Positions 8,763 through 16,460 of a stretch of DNA of 64,000 bases are shown here, one piece after another. Within the stretch, counting starts at the first letter, position 1; each line of letters begins with the position of its first letter. The notes below the pieces were generated by a model. That model made no database searches. It had not been told where the DNA came from and saw only the letters and a program-made list of their open reading frames with translations. The stretch is from SAR202-VII-2 sp965263165 (lineage in GTDB: Bacteria > Chloroflexota > Dehalococcoidia > Lucifugimonadales > SAR202-VII-2). The stretch is taken from assembly GCA_965263165.1 (NCBI GenBank), contig OZ253584.1, forward strand, positions 1,984,001 to 2,048,000, given 5' to 3'. Both the position numbers and the translations under genes were made by a program.

Positions 8763-8843
8763 CTACTCCGTTCCCCTCCACGCGGGCGTACAGCAGCAAC
8801 AACATGGACAAGAGCACATCAGGGTCACCCGCCCTTCAGCCAT
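8763..8843 (-). CDS. Polycysteine leader peptide (attenuator ORF 2)
   Basis: A 26-codon ORF, ATG 8843 to TAG 8763, with AGGA about 9 nt upstream. Its core reads MCSCPCCCCCTP: seven cysteines in nine residues, five of them consecutive (TGT TGT TGC TGC TGT). Runs of regulatory-amino-acid codons in a short ORF ahead of a biosynthetic operon are the hallmark of translation-coupled attenuation. Polycysteine leaders ahead of cysteine-metabolism genes are known in mycobacteria. Here the downstream genes are sulfate uptake/reduction genes, matching cysteine as the signal. Ribosome stalling when Cys-tRNA is scarce is the inferred mechanism. An internal ATG (8819) would also give a Cys-rich product. 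Confidence 0.8.
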   Translation of the reverse strand: MAEGRVTLMCSCPCCCCCTPAWRGTE

Positions 8844-8882
8844 TCTCTCAGTTCCTGCTCTGCCCACTTCCGTTGCTCCCAT

Positions 8883-8914
8883 AAAAAATCGCCCCGCCGT
8901 TCTGGCCAGGGCGA
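8883..8914 (-). terminator. Intrinsic terminator in the leader
   Basis: TCGCCC (8914-8909) pairs with GGGCGA (8894-8889), with an inner GCC/GGC extension, followed at once by six Ts (8888-8883). It lies between the two Cys-rich leader ORFs and upstream of the sulfur genes, so it would abort transcription unless relieved. The left arm UCGCC could alternatively pair with GGCGA at the start of leader ORF 1. Confidence 0.75.
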
Positions 8915-8957
8915 CTCGCGCTTTTCCCGTTGGTTCCGACGCCTGCCCGCAGGCACC

Positions 8958-9011
8958 TCAGCCGCGCAAACCCTGGCCGGTTGAGCCCGGACAACACAGA
9001 CACGCGCACAT
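8958..9011 (-). CDS. Cysteine-rich leader peptide (attenuator ORF 1)
   Basis: A 17-codon ORF encoding MCACLCCPGSTGQGLRG: four cysteines in the first seven residues. It begins about 75 nt after the predicted transcription start. A strong AGGAGG lies only 2 nt before ATG, which is short; an overlapping GTG frame 4 nt after the same site is an alternative reading. A GCCTG-CGGG-CAGGC hairpin (8941-8954) follows the stop, then the intrinsic terminator at 8883-8914. The arrangement leader, pause hairpin, terminator is that of an attenuator. Confidence 0.6.
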   Translation of the reverse strand: MCACLCCPGSTGQGLRG

Positions 9012-9091
9012 CGCCTCCTGGGCCGGTGCGTAGTCTCGATTGCCGTATCGGGTCACAGCCAAGTGCGCCTACCTTTACGAATTCTGTCACC

Positions 9092-9120
9092 ATCGTATGG
9101 ACGGCAACAAACCTTGTCAA
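9092..9120 (-). promoter_or_regulatory. Sigma70-type promoter of the sulfur operon
   Basis: Perfect -35 TTGACA (9120-9115), 17-nt spacer, -10 TACGAT (9097-9092). The start point would be near 9085, giving a leader of about 435 nt to the tauE-like start codon. It lies just downstream of the convergent repeat-like sequence at 9140-9180. Confidence 0.65.
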
Positions 9121-9184
9121 GCCCTTGCGCAGTCCCTGCCCGCGTAGCCGGGGGAAGGTTAGCGTAGGGGCCGCGCAACAACCC

Positions 9185-9892
9185 CTAGCGGTCCGGCCTG
9201 AGAAGCTTCTCCGGAAGCCATCGCCGCAGCAGGCCGAGGAGCTCCTCGCGGCACTCGCGAAGGCCGTGCCCCGCACCGGGATAGATGACCTTCTCCTTCG
9301 GTTCGAAGGCCCAGTCGTAGATTTGATGCGCATTGTCCACCGGAAGGCGCGCGTCCTCCTCCCCGTGCACAATCAGCAGCGGACGGGGAGTTAGCAGCAC
9401 CACGTCCTCCGCCCCGTAGGTCTGGCTCGCCAGGGTGACCGCGGCCGCGATGAGCCGGCTGTACCTCGCCGCCGACAACGCGACGGCGCCGCCAAAGGAG
9501 TGCCCCACCACGCCGATGCGACGGCAACCCAGGCTGCTCAGGTAGGAGACCGAGGCCAGAGCATCCAGGACGCATTCGTCCAATTGATTGGCGCGCCGGT
9601 AGCAAAAGCGCAGCGTGGCGATGCCCTCGCCGGCAAGCTCGTCGGCAAGCTGTGGATAGAGGCCGTCCGCAGGCCCCCCCAACCCGCCTCGAGCGCCGAC
9701 GGCCATGAGCACCGCCGCCTCGGTCGGTTCGGAAGCCGGATGCAGCAGGCAATGGACATCGCCGCGGGTGGTTTCGAGGCAGACTCCTTCCCCCACCTCG
9801 CCCTCGGGCGCCTCCTCCCGATGGTCGCCGGTGCGCTTGATGGACAACATGCCTGAGGGGGGCCGGTCGTCGGAGTTGCCGCTGAGTGTCAT
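9185..9892 (-). CDS. Alpha/beta hydrolase
   Basis: 235 residues with an alpha/beta hydrolase core. The nucleophile elbow is GHSFGG (130-135, Ser132), the acid is probably D180 in HGEEDARLP and the base H209 in GAGHGL. An early GARGG-like oxyanion turn (67-71) replaces the usual HGxG. The family includes dienelactone hydrolase-like and peptidase-like esterases; the substrate is unknown. The start has only a weak ribosome-binding site. It is followed by the sulfur-operon promoter, not obviously co-transcribed with it. Confidence 0.85.
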   Translation of the reverse strand: MTLSGNSDDRPPSGMLSIKRTGDHREEAPEGEVGEGVCLETTRGDVHCLLHPASEPTEAAVLMAVGARGGLGGPADGLYPQLADELAGEGIATLRFCYRRANQLDECVLDALASVSYLSSLGCRRIGVVGHSFGGAVALSAARYSRLIAAAVTLASQTYGAEDVVLLTPRPLLIVHGEEDARLPVDNAHQIYDWAFEPKEKVIYPGAGHGLRECREELLGLLRRWLPEKLLRPDR

Positions 9893-9995
9893 GGGTTTGC
9901 CCTATTGCAGAGAACGCGGAAGCGGCAGGGACAGAGCCTCGCGCATCCGCCGCCTTCCGCTCCCGCTAACGCGAATCGCCTTTCAACGCTGTTGC

Positions 9996-10415
9996 TCAGC
10001 CCGCCAGCCGGATGCTGCCCAACTGTTGCAGCATTGTTAGATCGGTGCGCAGCTCCCAGCGCTCCACCATCTTTCCATCCACAACCCGGCAGATGAAGAT
10101 GCCGGCCCAACGGACCGTCTTCCCCGTTGCCGGGGCGCCGAAGATCTCGCCCTGGTGCGTGGCCTCGGCGGTGAAGCGCAGCGCGGCCATTTCCCCCTCT
10201 CCTATCAGGTCGTACACCTGGTAGCGCATGTCGGGGAGGGAGGTAAGGATTCTGCCGAGGCTGGTCCTCCAGCCCTCGCGGTCTGAGGTGACGCCCATGC
10301 TTGGGGAATGATTCACAAAATCGGGCGAGACGATTTCATCGAGGACACCCAGGTTGTTACTATTGAGGATGTCCTCAAAGAGCCGCAGCAGCACAGCCTT
10401 GCTTTCTTCCGACAT
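9996..10415 (-). CDS. SnoaL-like / ester cyclase-type protein, paralog 1
   Basis: 139 residues from ATG 10415, chosen because GGGGAGGAAAG precedes it and because the next paralog starts at the matching MSEESKAVL. The NTF2-like fold is indicated by LFEDILNSNNLGVLDEIVSPDFVNHS, DREGWRTSLGRIL and the C-terminal RVVDGKMVERWELRTDL. SnoaL/ester-cyclase proteins are small alpha+beta barrels acting on polyketides or of unknown role. It shares most of its length with the gene at 10437-10850, so the pair arose by tandem duplication. Confidence 0.85.
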   Translation of the reverse strand: MSEESKAVLLRLFEDILNSNNLGVLDEIVSPDFVNHSPSMGVTSDREGWRTSLGRILTSLPDMRYQVYDLIGEGEMAALRFTAEATHQGEIFGAPATGKTVRWAGIFICRVVDGKMVERWELRTDLTMLQQLGSIRLAG

Positions 10416-10436
10416 GTCTTTCCTCCCCAACGCGGG

Positions 10437-10850
10437 CTACGACGGGATCACCCCAAGCTGCTGCATCGTGCTCAGATCGGTGCGCAGCTCCCAACGCTCC
10501 ACCATCTTCCCGTCCACCACGCGGCATGTAAACATGCCCGCCCAATGCAGCTTCTTCCCGGATGGCGCCGCCCCGAACAGGTCGCCCTGGTGCACCCCCT
10601 GCGCAACAAAGCGCAACGCCGCCATCTCCCCTTCCCCTATCAGGTCGCTGATTTCGTAGTGCATCTCCGAAAAGCCAGCCACCAGCCTGCCAAGACTGGT
10701 CCTCCAGCCATCGCGGTCGGGGGTCACGCCCATGCTGGTGGAATGATTGAAGAAATCGGGTGAGACGATCTCGTCCAGCACTTCCAGCTTCCCGCCGTTG
10801 AGGATGTCATCGAACAGCCTTTTGAGCACAGCCTTACTTTCTTCGGACAT
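10437..10850 (-). CDS. SnoaL-like / ester cyclase-type protein, paralog 2
   Basis: 137 residues, close in sequence to its downstream neighbour throughout (MSEESKAVLKRLFDDILNGG; same RVVDGKMVERWELRTDL end, different extreme C-terminus). NTF2-like fold; probable pocket residues include the N-H-S and the late W-E. Only 21 bp separate it from paralog 1, so both are likely on one transcript with the third SnoaL-like gene upstream. Substrate unknown. Confidence 0.85.
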   Translation of the reverse strand: MSEESKAVLKRLFDDILNGGKLEVLDEIVSPDFFNHSTSMGVTPDRDGWRTSLGRLVAGFSEMHYEISDLIGEGEMAALRFVAQGVHQGDLFGAAPSGKKLHWAGMFTCRVVDGKMVERWELRTDLSTMQQLGVIPS

Positions 10851-10932
10851 GCTTCACCCCTCCTCAGGGCTGGGACCCGGGTTGCCCAGGTCAACGGATT
10901 CGCAGCGGCGCTTTCCCTTTATTCTCCTTCCT

Positions 10933-11358
10933 TCAGGATGCCACCGCGCCGAGTTGCTGCATTAGCCCCAGGGTGTCGGAGACAACCCACGACTCGGCAA
11001 CCCTGCCGTCCGCGACCCGGTGAATGGACATCGCGTTCACCGACACAGTCCTGCCGGTGGCAGGCAGCGGCGGGTGTCCAGGAAGCTCGCCGCTGTGGGT
11101 ACCCAGGAAGCGCCAGCGCGCTGCCACCCGGTCCCCTTCGGCAACCATGCCAGCCACTTCCACGCTGAAATCGGGGAAAGCCCCCAGCAAACCTCCGACA
11201 AGAATCTCCTTGAAGGTCTCTAAGTCCGCACCCTGCACAGACAGACCGGGGTCGTGGTGAGCGTAGTCCGGTGTGCAAACGTCGTCCATTGCGGCAACGT
11301 CATGACTGCCGGCCGCGTCCAGCCACCTCTGAACGATTCCCTTGTTCTCCATAGACAT
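10933..11358 (-). CDS. SnoaL-like polyketide cyclase-type protein, third copy
   Basis: 141 residues. ATG 11358 has GAGGAGGTGG just upstream, so upstream in-frame sequence is not coding. NTF2-like features: IVQRWLDAAGSHDVAAMDDVCTPDYAHHDP, FPDFSVEVAGMVAEGDRVAARW and VADGRVAESWVVSDTLGLMQQLG. It is clearly more diverged than paralogs 1 and 2 but shares the same C-terminal LMQQLG ending, so it is an older duplicate. Function unknown. Confidence 0.85.
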   Translation of the reverse strand: MSMENKGIVQRWLDAAGSHDVAAMDDVCTPDYAHHDPGLSVQGADLETFKEILVGGLLGAFPDFSVEVAGMVAEGDRVAARWRFLGTHSGELPGHPPLPATGRTVSVNAMSIHRVADGRVAESWVVSDTLGLMQQLGAVAS

Positions 11359-11413
11359 AGCCACCTCCTCGCCGGGCCTTTTCCATCGTGACGGAGCGCA
11401 TTGTAGAGAGAAA

Positions 11414-11444
11414 GGCCGCGGGGCGCCACTGGCGCCCCGCGGCC
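11414..11444 (-). terminator. Intrinsic terminator after the VOC gene
   Basis: A perfect 14-bp stem (GGCCGCGGGGCGCC / GGCGCCCCGCGGCC) with a 3-nt loop, followed on the minus strand by TTTCTCTCT. It closes transcription of the VOC gene ending at 11466. Confidence 0.85.
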
Positions 11445-11465
11445 TCTGGGTGTCGACGACTCTCT

Positions 11466-12251
11466 TTAATTGGCGGTAAAAATAGCCAACCCAGCGCCCT
11501 GCGGGTCCAGGAGCACCGCAATGCGGCCCACGCCGGGAATGTCCATGGGCCCAGCCACCACCGTGCCCCCAAGGGGCTCCACCTGCTTGGCCGACGCGTC
11601 CACGTCGGCGACGCCGAAGTAGGTTCCCCAGTGGGGCGGGAGCGGGCCCATTTGCGGCGTCAGGGCCATGATCCCGGCAACGTCGTTGCCAGCAGCCTTC
11701 AAGACGGTGTACTCCATGGGTATATCCATATCCGCCTTGCCCGATTCCGTCTCGAACACCGTGGCGTAGAACTGGGCCGCGGCCTCGGCGTCGCTGGTCC
11801 GCAACTCGCTCCACACGACAGCGCCGGGCTCGTCCTTGATGCGGGACCCAATATGCTGGTTGGGTTGCCACACCGCGAACACGGCGCCCTGGGGATCCAT
11901 CAACATGCACGTCCGCCCCGCCTCGAAGACATCCATAGGGCCGAAGACCACGGAGCCGCCGGCAGCCTTGGCCCGCTCCACGGCGTCGTCGGTATTCGTC
12001 ACGGTGAAGTAGGTGCGCCAGTGGGCGGGAATGCCCTGGGCCTTCTCCTCCGGACCCTGTTCGTACAGTGCGGCGGCCTCCAGGCCTCTGAGGCGCTGCA
12101 TGTGGTAGAACCCCATGTCGGGCCCCATTGACTGGGCATCGTCCTCCCAACCCAGCAGAGCGCTGTAGAACTCGAGGGCCCCCGCCGCATCGGTGGTGGA
12201 AAGCTCTGCCCACGAGGGCGTCCCCTGCGGGTATCCGGTGATCTCAGGCAT
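11466..12251 (-). CDS. Two-domain VOC (glyoxalase/bleomycin resistance) protein
   Basis: About 261 residues made of two tandem VOC domains. Domain 1 runs from PSWAELSTTDAAGALEFYSALLGW to MLMDPQGAVFAVWQP; domain 2 from VVWSELRTSDAEAAAQFYATVF to VLLDPQGAGLAIF. This is the architecture of actinobacterial and Chloroflexota two-domain glyoxalase-like proteins (hydroxylase cluster type). Metal-binding residues are only partly conserved, so enzymatic activity is uncertain. ATG 12251 is preferred since GAGGAG lies 7 nt upstream. Confidence 0.85.
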   Translation of the reverse strand: MPEITGYPQGTPSWAELSTTDAAGALEFYSALLGWEDDAQSMGPDMGFYHMQRLRGLEAAALYEQGPEEKAQGIPAHWRTYFTVTNTDDAVERAKAAGGSVVFGPMDVFEAGRTCMLMDPQGAVFAVWQPNQHIGSRIKDEPGAVVWSELRTSDAEAAAQFYATVFETESGKADMDIPMEYTVLKAAGNDVAGIMALTPQMGPLPPHWGTYFGVADVDASAKQVEPLGGTVVAGPMDIPGVGRIAVLLDPQGAGLAIFTAN

Positions 12252-12444
12252 AGTCATGCTCCTCAATGTGTGTGATTGCCATTAGGCGGCAGTATGATGG
12301 TAGGGTATGGTTTCGCGGCATGGCAAGGGCCGCGCGTCACACTTGCTGGACAACCTGGAAGAAGGGCACCGCCAACCCAGCGGCGCAGCGGCTGGATGCG
12401 GCGAGCCAACCGTCGGAACACCAACTCTCTTGAAGGATTTAGCC

Positions 12445-12894
12445 ATGGTCTGGAGCAGCGCCCAAACCGTCGAAGAGTACCTGGCCGAGCTGCCCCCGGA
12501 CCGGCGGGAGGCCATCAACGCCGTGCGCAAGGTCATCCTCGACAACCTTCCCACGGGGTACGAGGAGATGATGCAGTTCGGCATGATCAGCTACGTCATA
12601 CCGCTGGAGCGGTACCCGGTGACCTACAACAAGCAGCCCCTGCAATATGCCGCCCTTGCATCCCAGAAGCACTATATGTCCGTGTACCTGATGAACGTCT
12701 ACGGCGACCCGGACTCCGAGCAGTGGTTCGTCGAGCAATACAGGGCCAGCGGGAAGAAGCTGGACATGGGCAAGTCGTGCGTCCGCTTCAAGAAGCTGGA
12801 CGACCTTCCCCTAGACCTCATTGGCCGGGCCGTCGCCCGCACGCCCGTTGAGGCGTACATCGAGGTTTACGAGGCCGCCCGCGGCAAGCGGTAG
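12445..12894 (+). CDS. DUF1801 (YdhG-like) protein
   Basis: 149 residues from ATG 12445, which follows GAAGGA. It begins VWSSAQTVEEYLAELPPDRREAI and contains GYEEMMQFGMISYVIPL and SVYLMNVYGDPDSEQWF, matching the DUF1801 fold (YdhG/frataxin-like). Proposed roles for relatives include iron handling, but there is no firm function. It stands alone, divergent from the VOC gene. Confidence 0.85.
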   Translation: MVWSSAQTVEEYLAELPPDRREAINAVRKVILDNLPTGYEEMMQFGMISYVIPLERYPVTYNKQPLQYAALASQKHYMSVYLMNVYGDPDSEQWFVEQYRASGKKLDMGKSCVRFKKLDDLPLDLIGRAVARTPVEAYIEVYEAARGKR

Positions 12895-12979
12895 CCGGCT
12901 GGCGCTTGCCGCGCTCAGTCTTGACACCCTCCAATCCGCCAAGCGTACACTACCAGTCAGCCAGACGGGGAGGGGATCT

Positions 12980-14185
12980 ATGCTCAAGGCGTGGGACGCC
13001 GACGGCCACGTGATGGAGTCGGAAGCAACGTACCAGGAGCCCTACTGGGATACCGAGTCCCTGCATCGCAGGCCCTACGTCGTTGAATCCGACCACTCCG
13101 GCACCCTTTCCTGGGTCATCGACAGCCGCCTGTTCCCCGTTCGCACCGGCCCCTACCAGTCCGCCGGCACTCCCCTCAGCAAAGACGGCATCCCCTGGCG
13201 GGCCCCCAACTCCGAGCTCATGGCCGAGCGACGGGAATACGACACCGTGGAGAGCGCCGAGTTCCGCTCCGCCGCCATACGGTTGGAGCAACTGGACAGG
13301 GAGAACATCGATGTTCAGATCAACTATCCCACCATGTTCCTCTCTTACCCCATCACCTACGACCCAGCCCTGGGCACGGCCCTGACCCGCTCCTACAACA
13401 ACTGGGTCGCCGACATATCCAGCCAGGCCCCCGACCGCTTCAAGTGGGTCACCGCCATCGATCCCCAGGACCCCAAAGCAGCGGCCAACGAGGTCTATCG
13501 CACCGCCGAGATGGGCTCCGTAGGCGTCATGATCCTCGGCATGACCGGCGACTTCCGCATAGACGACCCCGAGTTCGAAGGCGTATGGGCCGCAGCCGCC
13601 GAGACCAACCTCTCCGTGGGCGTCCACGTGGGCCACAGCTTCCGGGCGCTGGGAGAGGTCTGCGACACCCATCACGACAAGACGGTCCTACCCTTCTGGC
13701 TGACCCTCCTTTTCGGCTTCCAGCGCGTCATTGCCAAGGGCATCGCCGACAAGTACCCCAACCTGCGCATCGCCTTCCTGGAAGGCGGCTGCTCCTGGGT
13801 GCCCGGCCTCGTGGACCGCATCGCCGAGCACTGCGGGCTGCCCGGCTCCCGCAGCGGCCCCTCATTCCGCAAGGGCTACCTCGCCCAGCACTACCCCCAG
13901 GAATACATCCAGCGCGGCCAGGTCTATTTCGGGTTCGAGGTCGAAGAGGGCATTCTCCCCTACGTCCTGGAGGAGTTCGGCGACGAATGTTGGCTCTACG
14001 CCTCCGACATCCCACACCGAGACCGCCTCTACGGCTCGGTAGGCCTCTTCCAAGAGCGCACCGACATCAGCGAGGAGACAAAACGGAAGCTGCTGGTTGA
14101 CAACACAGCCCGCTTCTACGGCCTCGATCTTGCCACCAAACAGCCGCTGGCCCAGGGCGCGGGCAGTGGCGGAGCGGGGGGCTAG
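12980..14185 (+). CDS. Amidohydrolase family protein (Amidohydro_2)
   Basis: 401 residues. Metal-dependent TIM-barrel hydrolase/decarboxylase of the ACMSD / gamma-resorcylate decarboxylase group. N-terminal DADGHVME supplies the first metal ligands, VGVHVGHSF the barrel His, LEGGCSWVPGLVDRI the family block, and YASDIPHRD the late Asp. The start at 12980 follows GGGGAGGGG; a loose TTGACA/TACACT pair with 19-nt spacing lies at 12921-12951. Such enzymes decarboxylate or hydrolyse aromatic or cyclic carboxylates. It is one of four amidohydrolases in this window. Confidence 0.9.
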   Translation: MLKAWDADGHVMESEATYQEPYWDTESLHRRPYVVESDHSGTLSWVIDSRLFPVRTGPYQSAGTPLSKDGIPWRAPNSELMAERREYDTVESAEFRSAAIRLEQLDRENIDVQINYPTMFLSYPITYDPALGTALTRSYNNWVADISSQAPDRFKWVTAIDPQDPKAAANEVYRTAEMGSVGVMILGMTGDFRIDDPEFEGVWAAAAETNLSVGVHVGHSFRALGEVCDTHHDKTVLPFWLTLLFGFQRVIAKGIADKYPNLRIAFLEGGCSWVPGLVDRIAEHCGLPGSRSGPSFRKGYLAQHYPQEYIQRGQVYFGFEVEEGILPYVLEEFGDECWLYASDIPHRDRLYGSVGLFQERTDISEETKRKLLVDNTARFYGLDLATKQPLAQGAGSGGAGG

Positions 14186-14280
14186 CGCTTCGCTCTAAGC
14201 GGACTTCTCCCCTTCCTGACGGAGCGGGGAAAGGCCGGCAGCTTCCTACGCGCCCCACCTTTGACACCGGGAGATCACTC

Positions 14281-15186
14281 ATGCCACCAACCGTTGGCTT
14301 CATCGGCATAGGGACAATGGGCAGCATCATGTCCCGGCGCATCCTGGACGCCAGCTATCCGATGGCCGTTTACGACGCCGCGCCCGGCAACGCCGCCCCG
14401 CTGGAAGAGGCCGGCGCAACGGGGGCAACCAGCCCCAAGGACGTCGCCGCCCAGAGCGACGTCATCCTGCTGTCGCTGCCCAATTCGGCCATTGTAGAGC
14501 GCGTCTGCTTCGGGGACGACGGTGTTGCAGCCGGCGCAAAGCCCGGGGCCGTCGTCGTCGACCTGACCAGCGGCAACCCTCCCGACACGGCCCGCATAAG
14601 CCAGCGCCTCGCCGAGACCGGCGTTCGCATGATCGACATCGGTCTGCTGGGCAGCACCGGGCCCGCCAAGCAGGGCAAGCTCGGGCTGGTGTTCGGCGGC
14701 GACGATGCGGTCTTCGAGGAGGTCCGGCCCATCTTGGACAATATAGGAGACCGGTCGTTTCACATGGGGGCCATCGGCAACGGCCACTTCGCCAAGGCAC
14801 TCAACAACCTGCTTGGCACCGTCAACTACCTGGCCGCCTGCGAGGCCTTCATCGTCGCAGCCAAGGCCGGGCTCGACCCGGCCGGCCTCGCCGACGTTAT
14901 CAACAGCAGCGGGGGCAAGAGCCAAGCCACGGAGCGGCGGGTGCCGGAGTGGCTCCGGAGGGAGTTTGGGGAACCCGGCTCCGGCATGGCGCTGGACCTC
15001 TGGATCAAGGACGTGGCCACGGCGTGCGGGATGGGTAGAGAGACGAGCCTTGCCATGCCGCTTTCAACGCTCGCCCACCAGTTGCTTATCCAGATCACCA
15101 ACGAGTTGGGCGGCAGCCTCCCCAACAACTCAATCCCCCTGGCCTACGAGAGCTGGGGGCGCGTGGAACTGCGCGAGAAAGAGTAG
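14281..15186 (+). CDS. NAD(P)-dependent 3-hydroxyisobutyrate dehydrogenase-like enzyme
   Basis: 301 residues. N-terminal Rossmann fold with GFIGIGTMGSIMSRRIL. The family DxxxSGxxP-like motif appears as DLTSGNPPD and DIGLLGSTGPAKQG. The catalytic Lys region is GNGHFAKALNNLL, and the C-terminal helical domain contains LWIKDVATACGMGRE. It oxidises or reduces beta-hydroxy acids with NAD(P); substrate unknown. It lies 95 bp after the amidohydrolase on the same strand, so the pair may share a carboxylic-acid pathway. Confidence 0.9.
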   Translation: MPPTVGFIGIGTMGSIMSRRILDASYPMAVYDAAPGNAAPLEEAGATGATSPKDVAAQSDVILLSLPNSAIVERVCFGDDGVAAGAKPGAVVVDLTSGNPPDTARISQRLAETGVRMIDIGLLGSTGPAKQGKLGLVFGGDDAVFEEVRPILDNIGDRSFHMGAIGNGHFAKALNNLLGTVNYLAACEAFIVAAKAGLDPAGLADVINSSGGKSQATERRVPEWLRREFGEPGSGMALDLWIKDVATACGMGRETSLAMPLSTLAHQLLIQITNELGGSLPNNSIPLAYESWGRVELREKE

Positions 15187-15245
15187 GGTAGGAGTCGTCG
15201 CCCCCCGCACTTCCCGGAAACGTTGCTGCAAGCGCGAGAAGCATC

Positions 15246-15276
15246 TGGCCTTCCACCTAAGTACGAGGGAAGGCCA
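15246..15276. terminator. Hairpin between convergent genes
   Basis: TGGCCTTCC (15246-15254) pairs with GGAAGGCCA (15268-15276) around a loop containing CTAAGTACGAG. It sits between the plus-strand dehydrogenase (end 15186) and the minus-strand gene (end 15357), so it could serve as a terminator in either direction. The loop resembles the dispersed CGAGTACGAG-type repeat. No T-run is present. Confidence 0.4.
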
Positions 15277-15356
15277 AGATAGGGGTCTCGCAGCACCCTG
15301 CCCGAGGAATTACATCCAGGGGGAGGCCCGCTTTCGACTCCGTACGGATGCCCAAT

Positions 15357-16283
15357 TCAGGAGGGTGCGTGGGCAAGCTGCTGCGCCTCCACGTCCACAA
15401 GCTCTTCCAGGGTGACGTCCCGCAGCATGTTCCAACCCTTCATCCACTCGTAGGTGCGGCGAAGCTCGTCCTCCGGGATGGGTGCCGGGTTCGCCACCTG
15501 AAGCCGGCTGGGGCGCAGGTCGTCCACGGTAAGCTCGGCGACGCGGGGATCGTCCTTGTGCCGGTCGATGAAGTACTGGAGGTACTTTGGCTTGTCGGCG
15601 TTAATACGCGCCACGGCCTCTCGCACCGCCCGGTTGAAGGCAAGGTAGGTCATGCCGTCCACCTCGGGGGTGGCCACCTCCGTCCCGTGGAAGAACGCCG
15701 AGCCCAGGACCCGGCATCCCGCCCGCTCCGCCACCGTGATGTAGGGTTCCGTCAACGTCGTGGCGTCGAGGTCGCCGCTCATCAACGCCTCGAACCGCTT
15801 GCGGCCGCCGTTCGGGGCCAGGCACGTTTTGATGGCGTCGCGCGGCAGGAACCCCTCCAGAAGAAGGATTGCCAGGTAGTGGGTGCCCGCGTGATACGGC
15901 ACGCCGACCGGAACATTGGCCAGTTGTTGCAGTGTGTAGGCCTCTGATTGCGGCGCCACGACGATGGCGCCATAGACCATAATGGCGCGGCGCCCCACCT
16001 GGCGGCTGTTGGTCCTGGAGTCGTCAACCCGGCGGTAGTTGCCCCACTCGCAGGCGTTGTACATACAGGCCTCGCCTCCCTCGGCGGCGCTGCCATGGCT
16101 GCCAAAGGCGCTCACCTCGTTCCAGTCCGTCACATTGCGGTCGGCCTTTGCCGGGGCGCTCTGTCCGCGAGGGATCCACTCGATTTCCAGACCTTCCGCC
16201 TCGAACAAACCCTCCTCGTAGGCCACAAGCTCAGGCAGTCCTTGGAACGGCGCCGTCGTTTCGAGTCGAAGTTTCTTCAGCAT
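15357..16283 (-). CDS. NMT1/THI5-like substrate-binding-fold protein, copy 1
   Basis: 308 residues from ATG 16283. It begins LKKLRLETTAPFQGLPELVAYEEGLFEAEGLEIEW, a type 2 periplasmic-binding-protein fold as in ABC substrate-binding proteins and 4,5-dihydroxyphthalate decarboxylase-like enzymes. No signal peptide or lipobox is present, so it is either cytoplasmic or exported by other means. Conserved points include YNACEWGNYRRVDD and GVPYHAGTHYLA. No ABC permease is adjacent, which favours an enzymatic or sensor role. It is a tandem duplicate of the gene at 16461-17390. Confidence 0.8.
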   Translation of the reverse strand: MLKKLRLETTAPFQGLPELVAYEEGLFEAEGLEIEWIPRGQSAPAKADRNVTDWNEVSAFGSHGSAAEGGEACMYNACEWGNYRRVDDSRTNSRQVGRRAIMVYGAIVVAPQSEAYTLQQLANVPVGVPYHAGTHYLAILLLEGFLPRDAIKTCLAPNGGRKRFEALMSGDLDATTLTEPYITVAERAGCRVLGSAFFHGTEVATPEVDGMTYLAFNRAVREAVARINADKPKYLQYFIDRHKDDPRVAELTVDDLRPSRLQVANPAPIPEDELRRTYEWMKGWNMLRDVTLEELVDVEAQQLAHAPS

Positions 16284-16413
16284 CCCTGCCTCCCTGGTCG
16301 AAGACTTCCGGCTGGCGGAAGAGCCACCAACTGCGACTCTAGCATACGGGTCGGCGGGGCGGCAACAAGGTCTCGCCAAGCTCCCCCCGGCGGCGCCGAT
16401 GCCCTAGAAAGCG

Positions 16414-16442
16414 AAACGGGCCTCCGCTGCGGAGGCCCGTTT
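16414..16442 (-). terminator. Intrinsic terminator after binding-protein copy 2
   Basis: A perfect 12-bp stem (AAACGGGCCTCC / GGAGGCCCGTTT) with a 5-nt loop. On the minus strand it is followed by TTTCGCTTTCT. It separates the two tandem paralogs into individual transcripts. Confidence 0.85.
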
Positions 16443-16460
16443 CCGCCAAGTCCGGCACTC

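Noticed and set aside
8650..9090. SAM (S-box) or other known riboswitch ahead of the sulfur operon
   Set aside because: I looked for the conserved S-box and SAM-IV core sequences and found none; the Cys-rich leader ORFs explain the long leader better.
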